A stretch of DNA of 64,000 bases from assembly GCA_030248215.1 (NCBI GenBank), contig JASANG010002323.1, forward strand, positions 1 to 64,000. Direction: 5' to 3'. Below, one piece after another: positions 1 through 10,300 of this stretch. The position numbers and the translations under genes are program-made. Under the pieces are notes generated by a model. That model worked only from the letters and a program-made list of their open reading frames with translations. It was not told the origin of the DNA and searched no databases. The first letter of the stretch is position 1. The number at the start of each line of letters is the position of its first letter. The stretch comes from Enoplolaimus lenunculus (lineage: Eukaryota; Nematoda; Enoplea; Enoplida; Thoracostomopsidae).

Positions 1-114
1 AAAATACATAGACATCAGCTAATCTTCTCTAGACTATCACTAAGTAACATGCGCCTACGGTTAAGTGGAAAATATTTTTGGTGGCACTATACTTGAGGCT
101 AAAAACTGTGCCCG

Positions 115-315
115 CGTAAAGATAAGGGGCGGCACTTTTTTTCTGCGAGACTGCCATAAGCTTTAAGCTTTAGATAATTTTTTTGCTTAGGCTTAGGCTT
201 AGGCTCAGACAAAGACTTAGCCTTAAATATAAGATCATTCTTACGCTTAGGCTTAGCCTTAGTTTAGGAATATGCTTATACTACTGTTACGCCCCTTTTC
301 TATACATTGGCCAAA
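115..315 (-). mobile_element. Hexamer-core MITE
   Basis: Read in reverse, it begins TTGGCCAATGTATAG, passes GTAACAGTAGTATAAGCATA and a core of CCTAAG-type hexamers, then CTAAAGCTTAAAGCTTA and CGCAGAAAAAAAGTGCCGCCCC, ending near TTTACGCGGGC. This layout recurs about 20 times in the window. The mirror copy lies at about 18,223-18,423. Confidence 0.7.
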
Positions 316-2350
316 ACTTACAATAAACACGCGATTAGTTAATGTTATACGAAACTAGTAGCGCGTGGGTAAGCAAAGTCGTACTGGTGAAACCAGTTGT
401 TATCAAAATACGACTCTGCTTCATTTCGTGATATTCGGTTTTGAGTAAGGAAAAATTCTTTCTTTATGTCATTTTGATTAGTTTCTCAAAATTTGAACAA
501 AACATTCAAAAGTTAATTTCAGTTGCCAGTGTCGAGGGCGGTAACTTGTTGTTTGTAAAGTTTGTTTTGCCTTTCCCCGCATGAATTTAGCGTACGAATT
601 TTTAACTGAAATGCATTTTCATACTCAGAGTGCGACATTGACTCAGATGCGATTATCATCACCGCTCAACTATTACAAATTGACGCATGAGTTCGAAAAC
701 CTTCTACGTCTTGGAGACACCTCCAACTGGTTTATAAAAAGTACCCGCCGCTAAAAACAAATCACACTGCCCCTTCGTTTGTCAGCCGTATCCCACCCAT
801 ATTTAAATTTGATAGTTTTGGTTTCAGAATTGCGCGCAATACATCAATATTTAGTCCACAATTGCCAATAAAACTGTAACATCTACTGAATAAAATGGAT
901 ATAACCCAAGGAACTTTAGCTTATTTAAAGTGGTTTATCGTTGCTTTTTTGGTTTTGTTTATCGACGAAAAAATTGAAGACAGGGTCGCAACTGCCAAGG
1001 TGACAGGCATCGTCGCAGATCCTGCAGTTATTTTCGTCTCCTTCGAGCCGAAGAATCTTTCGACAGCATTTAAGACAATTCTATGCTAGAAAAGTATCCT
1101 TGCTAACTCAAGAAAATCTACATGCCTTTCTCCTAATCGTTCCTCGTTGCGCGACTGTCTTGATGGCGCATAGTATCTAGAGTACAGTTGAGGCAAAATT
1201 TACGTTAGACAAAGCGGTACATGTAAAGATCTGGGAGGACCGTTTTTCTACGGGACTACGCCAGAGTAAGCTTAAGCTTTAGACTATTTTTTTGCTTAGG
1301 CATAGTCATAGACATAAGCTTATTCTTACGCTTACTCTTTGGGTTAGACGTAGGCGCTGTCTTATGAATATCCTTATACTACTGTAACGGCCCTGTTGTA
1401 TATACATTGACCGGTAAAGCTAACCTTTGCGCAAATTTCCAAACTGACGGCTTGCAACCAATAGGAGCATCCACGTGTATTGCAATAACGTCTGGTGCCA
1501 GCCCTCCCCTTGTCTACTATTTAGCAGTAGTCGTTTTCTTGAACACACACAGCTAAAAGACAAGATTAAGATTTGTTTCTCAAGCAACACCAGACAAGCT
1601 AAGCGTGCCAATATGTATAGTGCAGTCTGCTACCAGTTTACCGGGACACGCCGTCCGGAAATAAGATCTATGTTTAGCACTAGCACCCTTGGGAATTTAT
1701 AAACGACAGGCAGTTTTCTGTTTTATAGCAATCACTCCTTAGTATGAAAAACGTTTGTGGTATTCGAAAAATTACTTTCATGGGTCTTGCCCTTCCACAC
1801 CACTCCCTATTTCATAACGCAGATGCCTAGGGCGTGGGCATCGGCAGTGACACGCAGGGGGGTGCAGTTGTGCAATACGCCGGATTTCAAAAGCGTGTAA
1901 CGGTAAAAAATCTCAAATTTTTGCAGTTGGTTTAAAATGTTCTCCACTGGACCCCATTTTTGACCCAACCCAATATGCTGGCAGCGCCCATGGCTTTTGA
2001 AGTGTATGCTAGTCTGCATTGGGTTAATAGATCAGGTTTATACCGTATCCTCGAAATTCCTGAGATTATATATTTTATAATAATAGGCACTTTAGTAGGC
2101 GATTTGATTTATTGACTTTAAAAAAATTAAAAAGATACTTTCGTTCCACCGGGTTAAAGTTTGCCAACGTTCAGGGGCGGATCCGGAAACAAATTAGAGG
2201 GTTCACAAGTACTTATTGGTCTACGGAACGTACTGAATAAAAATGCAAGAAATATTATGTATGAGAACACAAATGAGCTGTAAACAAACTTAGTGGAAAG
2301 TTACAGCGTATACTGCAACGCAGCCCGATTCGAAGCATTTTTCTACTTCT
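310..2350 (+). other. Arm sequence without a recognised gene
   Basis: Outside the MITEs I see nothing coding that I can support. Open frames at 895-1,089 (+) and 1,807-2,019 (-) are kept in both arms, but only because the arms are near copies. They show no known domain or splice context. Confidence 0.4.
1212..1412 (-). mobile_element. Hexamer-core MITE
   Basis: It has the same layout as the copy at 115: CATTGACC-type end, GGGCCGTTACAGTAGTATAAG, hexamer core, CTTAAGCTTACTCTGGCG, GTAGAAAAACGGTCC and ATCTTTACATGTA. Its mirror is at about 17,123-17,325. Confidence 0.7.
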
Positions 2351-2502
2351 AACGAACGTTTATTTTGCTTACACTCAGACTTAGGCTTAGGTATAAGTTG
2401 GTTCTTTTACTTAGGCTTAGGCTTAAACAAAAAGCTTAAACGTAGGCTTAAGGCTTAGTGTTCTCATACTACGGTTACGGCCCTGATGTATACTGGCCAA
2501 TG
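2350..2502 (-). mobile_element. Hexamer-core MITE, shortened
   Basis: It carries the GGGCCGTAACCGTAGTATGAG end and two blocks of TTAGGC-type hexamers, but not the CGCAGAAAAACG end. Its mirror is at about 16,036-16,190. Confidence 0.6.
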
Positions 2503-2970
2503 AACCACCCATGCAGGCGATCCTAACGTTACTTAGACTACAGCAATTTATGAACAGTCTACTTGTGTTAAGCAACACAATGTTTTGCTGTTGTTTGGTT
2601 TCGGTGAATTATAATTAAATTGAAGTTTATGTTTTCTGCGTAGAAATAAATTGCTTATTGAAGAAAAATCAAAACCAACACCAACAATGGTTCAAAACAA
2701 TGCCACTAATTTGAACTAAAATGAACAAAAAATAACAAACATATGAAATTTTGAACTGAAAAAGTTTTGAGGTGTATGAAAAATAATATTGTAAGACTGA
2801 AATTTTAGCTGATATTGGTAACCGGTAATGGTGCCTATCGCCAGCCAGCGCTCTATCGATAATCAAATTGCATACTTATAACGAACCCTTGGCTTGAAAC
2901 TTTCGTACATTGTTTATCAGCAACGGCTTACACACAATTGCTATTGTGGTATAATTAACGCCTTCTCACA

Positions 2971-2994
2971 GTGAGTTGCCTATAGGCAACTCAC
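2971..2994. repeat. Perfect 24-bp palindrome
   Basis: GTGAGTTGCCTA is followed directly by its reverse complement, with no loop. The mirror at 15,543-15,566 is intact as well. Confidence 0.85.
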
Positions 2995-3109
2995 CGCAGT
3001 GTATATACGTTAAATAGTATATATCGCACCGTGTTTAACAATTGCAACACGTATACATAGTACTAAATCACCACAAGACCTGAGAGCCCCCTCGGGCTCG
3101 AGCGTCAAG

Positions 3110-3230
3110 CTCCTATAGCTCAGTGGTGATGGTATACGCCTCCCACTCCAGTCACTGGAGTTCGAATCCTAGCCTAAAAGTAGGTCTCAGGGGAAATAGA
3201 AAATATTCATGTGAGAAAGGGTTAATTTGA
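3110..3230 (+). mobile_element. tRNA-headed SINE
   Basis: TAGCTCAGTGG at 3,116-3,126 fits the A box and GAGTTCGAATCC at 3,158-3,169 fits the B box of a tRNA promoter. The acceptor and anticodon stems do not pair, so it is not a working tRNA. It is followed by a body TAGGTCTCAG..AAATAGAAAATATTC that recurs at 15,311 (mirror) and 19,441, so this is a SINE family. Confidence 0.65.
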
Positions 3231-3863
3231 TCCTTGTACAACATTACATCATGCGTAGTATAAATAAAAAACTTATACTGGTAAAATTACGTTTCGCAAA
3301 CGTTATAAGTTTCAAATGAAACTATCCGTCTTTCAAGCTCTTCTATTTTCTGTTAGGAGCGATAAAGCTCAATAATTTTGTGAAACAAATTTTGTAATAT
3401 TAATCAGTCCTTGCTTAAAATGTTTTTAATTTTAAGCTGCTATTCAGTTTTAACGTGTCGTGATTTTTTGGGTACTAAAAATACTGTGCCCCAAATTGGT
3501 TAAATTTAACATCGAGAAATCGTATTATTTTTCTATTAATGTTACGCTCTTAAATCGAATTTTTGTTACAAAATAAAAATTGCTAAAATTGTTAACAAAA
3601 GTGTCTTTCACACTTAGACGACTTTTAATATCAGTGATACGTTTGTATAAAACATTGCTATAATTACCATACACAGAATTTGTTTGTTAAAATATAAATT
3701 TTCAAATTCATTCCACATATTCAAAATTTTGGTTGCATCCGCTATTTTTAAACAAATCTAAAAATCTCGGTAAATATTTGCACGCCTCGATAATAGGCTA
3801 AATTACCTTTTAAACATTTATACTTAAATATTGGTTCACCGGTGTGCACTTGTTATAATTTAG

Positions 3864-6769
3864 GTTTAGGTGCAACAAGTTTGTATATTGGTATTATTGT
3901 GTGGTTTCATTCAACTCGACGTCAATCATTTCTGTCAAGGAACAGTCCTCGATTTAAGATGGAAGCAGGTATATTGGTTTTTACTATTGGTATAATTGAA
4001 AACTATTTCAATATTTATGTTAGTAAGAATATATATATTTGTTTGATCGTTATTGTTAAGAGACCTTTTGCCACTCAAGCGTCAAGCTCTGATCATACGT
4101 AAATGATTTTAATCATAGAGTCTCGTTTTTAAATTCAAGCTAGGAATTGGAAGATTTCAAAAAACTCGAAAAGCCTTCATGTGAAAAACAATTAATCATT
4201 TATCGATAACAAGAGTAGCATGTTGTTCTTAAACCTGTGACTTCACTTTTTATAGTTCCTCCAGAAGTTTCAGGCGAAGATATATCTTTCTTTGACAGAT
4301 TATTTCAGAACTACGCCCAGTTCGCCGCTACTGGTACGATCACAAACCAACGTGTCCGCTGTACCGGCCTCCAGGTCAAAATTATGGCGGTGTTTTTATC
4401 ACAAGTCTGCCGCATGCTCCCAGCCATCCACAATCGTTGCAATACAGACCGGAGCTTATTCATCATGAAACCGCACTTCATATGACGAACGAGCAGTTGC
4501 AACAATTGCAACAACAACAACAACAACAACAGCAACAACATCAACAACAACATTACCAATCACTGCAACAGATTCAGTCTCAGGGACCCCACGATCTTAA
4601 TAACGAACAAGTAACTCAGAATGGAACTGTGACGGTAAGAATTAACACGCCTTTAAGTTGAAGTTTGGATACTGTTACTTTTAAGACCGTAACTATGGAT
4701 GGGAAGACCCTAAAAAGTAACATGGGTCGGCAGTTTTGTATTGTCATAAATCCACTCTTAACAATTAAACTTAAGTTTATTGCGTAAACCACACCCACCT
4801 TAATATGAAACAATCCATGCTAACAAACATACGTCAAACACAAAACTGAAATATAAATTAATACAATCAATGGTGCCGCAGACATCGCCCCATTTGGCCG
4901 TCAAAATATTTTGCACACGAGCCACATATCATGGGAAAGTTTATAAAATACTGATACAGTCACTACATCAGAAATTGCTTAAACTGCATTGATATTAAGA
5001 AGCGATTGTCTTCAGCAATCAATAAAATGTTCTTTGACAAAGATAGATATCTGACCATTAAGGGCGATACTCAAGTTTCAGGACACTACCTTTAATTTAT
5101 ACCAATAGTTAACACTCACAAGCTTCGGATATACTGCAGCCATATATGGCTTATACAAAGTCCTGTAGGTCCCTTTCAGATTTTTTGGCACTTCCGCAAA
5201 GGCTCGTCGGCTATGAGTCTTCAGCTAAATGCGGCAGTAGCCAGAGATAGCCAAACGTTTTCTCTGCTTTAAGAACAATTATGCCCCAAAGGAATTTTTC
5301 AACCTCACCGTAAGTCATCCAAAATCCTTGCATACCCCTCCTGAACATGTTTTAAGCATCCTAGCATGACGAACTGGCCACAATCCTGCAGGCAATCGTT
5401 TGCAAATTTGCTTTCAGCACAGTGCTATTCATTTGCCTACAAGTCCAAGCATTTACGATAATTACACTCCTGCCGCTTACGTGCTAACAACTCCTGGCAC
5501 CGCTTTCTAACGGGTTACCGCAGTCAATATCACTAAGCGATGTCGGATCGCGCAGCAAGACTTTCAACTTATACCGGAGCACAAGCTGTAACCGGAGGGC
5601 ACGTGTGGCTGCCGCGAAGGACTAGCACAATTGTGCCTCCGGCTACCAGGTAGGAGCAGTCGACAAGGCATTTTTTCAAATTTTATAGTTAAAATTTACT
5701 TTGGGTAAATACTTATAAAATTAAAAAGTTTACGCCAGCCTTTCAAAATTGTTAACGTTATTGTTAAAAACGCTTAGAAGTCGATTGCTGTTACACTTAA
5801 ATCATTTGAAGTTAAAAATACGTAGGTATGCCTCCAATAAAGGCAAACTTTTGTTTAATCGACTAAGCTGGTGCAGTCAAATTTAATCGAATTTAGATTG
5901 ATTGTACACAATATTGTAACAATATTTAGCTATTTGTGGCATAAATATATTTTCACAAATTTTAGAAACTGCATATCATTAACAATTTCTTTAGGATGGT
6001 GCTGCACGCGCCTAAGTACAAATAGTTGTTTATTAATTATTCGGAGCAATGCATATCCGTCCCGAGCCGCACGACATTAAAAGAGTCAAAAAAATATAGC
6101 GGCACCATAAATCTGTTTTTTGTGTTTACAAAATTCTAAACGTACAAATATAATCTGTTTAAGACGCTTACTTTATAGAAACAAATGCTTAATATATACA
6201 TATATACCTATATATATTCAATAGAGAACCTTAGCATTTTACTGTGCTCAACAAATATTTACAGAACCCGCCATACGAACACCAACGACGGCATCTTAAG
6301 TATCGGTAGCAACGATTCGCTCTACTCACGTCAACTCACCGCTATCCACGAGAGTACATCGACCCCTGCGCTGAAAGCTACCCCTCCTCCAAATGGACAC
6401 AGCCCCACCGGGCACGTCATACGCCAGCATCACTCCACAACGGCGTCTTCTACCATGCGATCTTTGGTGAACAATTTATTCAACGCGGCGACGTCAAATA
6501 CATCGCTAGCTAAGTCATCTTCGTTTCGTGTTCGACGAAGTAATCAAATTGCAGACGTTGACCAACAGAACAAACGGCGACTTCGATCTAAGAAAGAAAC
6601 GAATGGAAGGATTACCACAAAGACGTATGAACTCAACAATCAATATTCTGGCGTGACAAGTGACAGAAATGTGGTAGAAGACAAAGGCGGTGCAGATGGA
6701 TCTCTCGATTTGTCCGATTTGAGCTTTGATGAAACTGATTCGTTGTTAGTGATGGAAACTAGTGCTTAA
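3864..6769 (+). CDS. Unidentified membrane protein, 3' exons (left copy)
   Basis: There are four exons with consistent splice sites and phases: 3,864-3,968, 4,309-4,634, 5,418-5,649 and 6,265-6,769, the last ending in TAA. Exon 1 gives the end of a hydrophobic segment (LGATSLYIGIIVWF) followed by a basic stop-transfer stretch (HSTRR), which suggests a single-pass protein with this part inside the cell. Exon 2 has a Tyr/Pro-rich stretch (RPPGQNYGGVFITSLPHAP) and a Gln/His run. Exon 3 is Thr/Tyr-rich. Exon 4 is Ser/Thr-rich, then basic (FRVRRSNQ), and ends in an acidic tail (SLDLSDLSFDETDSLL). Exon 3 is 4 bases shorter than in the mirror copy and gains a stop, so the mirror copy is the better guide there. 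The extracellular part must lie outside the window. An adhesion or guidance-type receptor is possible; I do not recognise the family. Confidence 0.6.
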
Positions 6770-6805
6770 TTACTTAAACGCGAGTTATTTTCATGCGGCA
6801 CCATC

Positions 6806-7058
6806 AATCAAGTCACTAGCTAAGTCATCTTCGTTTCGTTTTCGACGTAGTAATCAAATCACAGATGTGGAACAAAACAAACAGCGACTGTGTTTGAAGA
6901 AAGAATCAAGTGCAAAAACTAAAACGTAAATATATGAACTCAACAATCAGTAATCAGGGGTAACTAACTAGTGACGGAAATGCGGCAGAAGACAATAAAG
7001 GTGCGTAGATGGGTCTATCAGATTTGAGCTTTGATGAAACTAGTTCGTTGTTGATGGC
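6806..7058 (+). pseudogene. Decayed tandem copy of the gene's last exon
   Basis: This follows the stop of the unidentified gene by about 40 bases. It repeats the last exon from the CTAGCTAAGTCATCTTCG stretch through AATCAAAT, TATGAACTCAACAATCA and TTTGAGCTTTGATGAAACT, in the same order and strand. It has many substitutions and small indels and no long open frame. Its own 3' end reappears at about 7,223-7,270 (CCAGTGCTTACATC), on the far side of an inserted hexamer-core MITE. Direct duplication of the terminal exon followed by decay and insertion explains the arrangement. Confidence 0.7.
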
Positions 7059-7222
7059 CAACGTTACTTCCAAGGCTGTAATTGTAGATTAAGCTTATTT
7101 CTAATCCTAAGCCTAAGCAACGAAAAAAGTAAACCTAAGCCTAACCAAAAATACAGTCTAAAATCTAAACCTACTCTTACAGATCCGCCAGAAAACGCAA
7201 TAGCCCTTAAAGTACCGTGAGT
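7058..7222 (+). mobile_element. Hexamer-core MITE inside the duplicated exon
   Basis: It contains CCTAAGCCTAAG units, then TCTAAAATCTAAACC and a short non-hexamer end, as in other members of the family. Flanking sequence on both sides belongs to the decayed exon copy, which brackets the insertion. The counterpart in the right arm (about 11,430-11,560) is C-depleted. Confidence 0.6.
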
Positions 7223-7707
7223 CTTGTTGATGAAGAAAACCAGTGCTTACATCTTTAATTCGAGTTCGTTATAAAGCCAATCACTCCGACTCCTGTCTCA
7301 CAACAAAATGTTTACACAAATTTTAGTCTATACTAAGTTGTACACGTTTCATCTTCCAACTATAAACAGTACACTCAATGTTTTGAGATTGTTTTTGATC
7401 GTAAGTTGAAACTGGTTAAATTCTAATCCAAAATATGTACCAAGTAAACCTTTATAAATATCTCAACGTCTGTTAACTCTGTTTTTATTCAATCAAAAAC
7501 ATAGGCACTGCTCGCAGATTGGATAACTTTAAGTAAATCAATCTATTCTAAGATTTCAAAGCGGAGACAACATAGGTAGAACGGCAAGAAAGCTATATAT
7601 ACGGGCCGAAGCTGACGATTAGTTGAAATATCGAGAAAGAATAAAACTTGTCTATAGAACATGCATCAGTATATTGTAATGTTATATTACCAGTCGTAGT
7701 GGGACTA

Positions 7708-8660
7708 CATTTATTGAGCGAAGCTCGAACACACGTAAGCAATTAAGGTAATATGCAAATTAGTTATTAGCTAACTATTCATTTATCGGTTTTGGAGGTT
7801 TGTAAGCAATTTCCTCAGATTCCTCGCACCCAAAAACCCTTCAGCCACCCTATAATTTTTGGAATAATTTAAAAAATCCTAATTTTGTCTTGTCAATTAA
7901 GCTAATATGCAAATTAACTATTAGCTAACTATTCAATTATCGGTTTTGGAGGTTTGTAAACAGTTTATTCAGATTCCTCGCACCCAAAAACCTTCAGTGA
8001 ACCCTAAAAATTATTGAAATAATTTAAAAAGTCCTAGTTTTGTCTAGTCAATTATAAGCTATTATTCAAATTAGTTATTAGTTTATTCAGTTATCGGTTT
8101 TGGACCTTTGTAAACTATTTATTCAAATTCCTTGCACCTAAAAACCCTTTAGTGCGGAAATTATATTGCTTTTAACCTTAATAATTAGTGAAATATTATA
8201 AAAAGTCCTAATTTAGGCTTATAACCTTGCTAATATGCAAATTATCTATTAGCTAACTGCTCAATTATCGGTTTTGGAGGTTTGTAAACAGTCTACGCAG
8301 ATTCCTTGCCCGAAAAACCCTTTAATGTTAAAATTACATTGCTTCTAACTGTAATAATTAGTGAAATATTGTGTAAAATACTAATTTAGGCTTAATTAAT
8401 TATGCAAATTAGCCTGTAGCGAAAAACGGCTCCAAATTTTAAAACCCCAATGCGAGGTTAACACCCCAGGATTATTGGCTTTCAAACAAAAAAAAAGTTT
8501 ATCAAAATCGGTTCAGCCGTTCCTGAGATTCTTTTCGGACGGACAGACGGACAGACGGACGGACGGACATCCACCTTTCGACCCCCAAGTACAAAACATA
8601 AAACGCTTCGCGAAACTCCGAGCTTCGCTCGGAGTTTCGCTTCGCTCAATAAAAGCTAAA
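7708..8660 (+). mobile_element. Minisatellite-bearing repeat element
   Basis: Four to five direct repeats of about 152-173 bp start near 7,750, 7,900, 8,055, 8,228 and 8,398. Each has ATATGCAAATTA, TAGCTAACT, ATCGGTTTTGGAGGTTTGTAA and CGCACCCAAAAACCCTT-like blocks. After them come AAAATCGGTTCAGCCGTTCC, a run of GGACGGACAGAC units (8,537-8,570) and a hairpin with arms CGAAACTCCGAGC. ATTGAGCGAAGC near 7,712 and its inverse at about 8,640 may mark the ends. The Helitron-like or LINE-tail alternatives cannot be told apart by eye. Confidence 0.6.
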
Positions 8661-10300
8661 GATTTTTGTGCGATTGAATTGCAAAGCTTTACCAACTTAA
8701 TAAATTGGCTTAAGAACTGATCGCTGTTTCAAATAAATTCACAAAGTTCAAATCCAAGGCTGGATCTGAAAATCTGTAGACCGAATCCTATCCGACTGAC
8801 ACCACATAAAACTAAAATATCGGTTTTTTCAGACTGTGATACGATATATTGCTTCAACTGCTGCTGCGGTAAAATTTGTTAGCCGCCGGCTCTGGTTTTT
8901 TTTTCAACCTCCGACCGCACCCGCCACCCTGATACCAAGAGTAAAACAGTTCTGTTTGTCGTCATAAAAGAGCAAACTTGTAAATGTTTAACGATGCCAA
9001 TTTTTTCGAAAGGCAGTTTTAAAACCTGCAATACTAAAATGTAGAAGATTAACGTAAAATGTAACCATGTTCCTAGGACGAACAGGGTAAATGTGAAACA
9101 TTAAACCTGCGAAGGTAACTTTATTCGTTGTGTATACGTGGCGGCGGTTTAGTAAATCAAGGAAGTTAATGTATTCGCGCAACAAATATTTTGCTTTTCA
9201 TTTAATTTATATCTGACCATAATAAAAAAAGAATTGTAAAAAATTTATCATATTGTTTAGATAGAAAGTTATAGATAAGAAAGTATATAGTTAAGTTATA
9301 TATTAGGAGAATTTAAATGAAATTTTTCCAATGTTAATTAAAGGAGCATGCCCATGGAAGACAGAAGGGCTTGGGCACTGAGAGTCTGAGAAACTTAGGG
9401 TTAGGCTTATGTTTAGACTTAGGCTTTTGCTAAGTGTTAGGTTTCGACTTAGTGAGCAGGACTGAAATTTTTAGGCAAATATGTCTATACTTGGAGATTA
9501 TACTGTCAAAGAATACAACTAGAAAAAATGTCAGATTGAGAAAAAGGGATATGTTTATATTCTATTAAAGATGGAAATAGATAGCAATTCGGTGATGATG
9601 GAAAAGTATTAAGAAAAATAGCTGCAAAATATGTTAATTATTAATTTTTCTGAAAATATTGGGAGAATTATTTCTAAATTGAAGTTTTTAAGGATTGTTA
9701 GAATTTTTGAAATTCTTAGGTGAGAGAATGGCTAGGGTATCCGCTCTTTGATTTGCAAGTTAATGATGTTGCAGAATAGGTGGATTTGTGAGCTTATAGT
9801 CGTGATATGCAGTGAAAAGAAAATATGGTGGAAATGCGATTTATATAATTTGTCATAATGTAAAAATAGAAATAAAAGTATATAAGTGGAGCCTTTTTAA
9901 AGCATAATTGATTGTTTTGTGACGTCTGTTCAAGAAAGATCTAAAAAATTGGTCATAAAATTAAAGCATTATGTCCCACACAATGTTTATGAAATTAATA
10001 AATATGGTAATAAAAGCATAGGAAATTAATAGTTTTGTAGAGAATTAATATATATTATGGATTCAAGCTAATCTGTCTAATTTCAGAAATAATTTCGCTT
10101 TGCATTAAGAAAAGATTGTTTCTTAAAAAATATAAGAAATTTTGTTCCGAATATGTTTCAGAAAAATTAATAATTAAATGATTTTGGCATATTTTCTTAA
10201 TACTTTTCAGGTTACATAGGAATGTGTGATTTTTACATATTTTAATAGGAATATGAAATATCTTTTTTAGTGTAGATTTTTTTAGTTAAAAAAAAAAAGC
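8480..10300. other. Non-repeated spacer between the arms
   Basis: Reverse complements of 8,521-9,180 do not match 9,300-10,310, so this centre is not palindromic as written. The left half has ordinary composition. The right half beyond about 9,500 is poor in C, like the inner right arm. A short hexamer-core stretch (TTAGGCTTATGTTTAGAC) lies at about 9,397-9,450. No gene is seen. Confidence 0.7.

Larger units (their letters stand above)
1..8480 (+). repeat. Left arm of giant inverted repeat
   Basis: The whole stretch is found again in reverse complement at about 10,300-18,537. Position 1 pairs with 18,537, so the left end may continue outside the window. From 1 to about 6,300 the match is nearly exact, with scattered single-base changes and small indels. 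From 6,300 to 8,480 it still aligns but the partner is shortened by C loss. The arm holds three hexamer-core MITEs, a tRNA-headed SINE, the 3' part of an unidentified membrane-protein gene, a decayed duplicate of that gene's last exon, and a minisatellite element. It may be a true palindromic duplication or a fold-back of two haplotypes made during assembly; the sequence alone does not decide. Confidence 0.95.

Noticed and set aside
180-270. Telomere or interstitial telomere tract
   Set aside because: TTAGGC-type units are irregular and sit inside a dispersed element with conserved ends, so they are MITE cores.
3112-3180. Working tRNA gene
   Set aside because: A and B boxes fit, but acceptor and anticodon stems do not pair, and the sequence continues into a SINE body found elsewhere.
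4311-4559. Leucine-rich minus-strand frame, with a mirror at 13,975
   Set aside because: It is the antisense of the CAA/glutamine run in the membrane-protein exon.
7740-8410. CRISPR-like array
   Set aside because: Units of 150-170 bp repeat throughout their length with no constant short repeat and variable spacer; the genome is animal.
8475-8720. Open frames on both strands
   Set aside because: They arise from the GGACGGACAGAC run and the hairpin of a repeat element.
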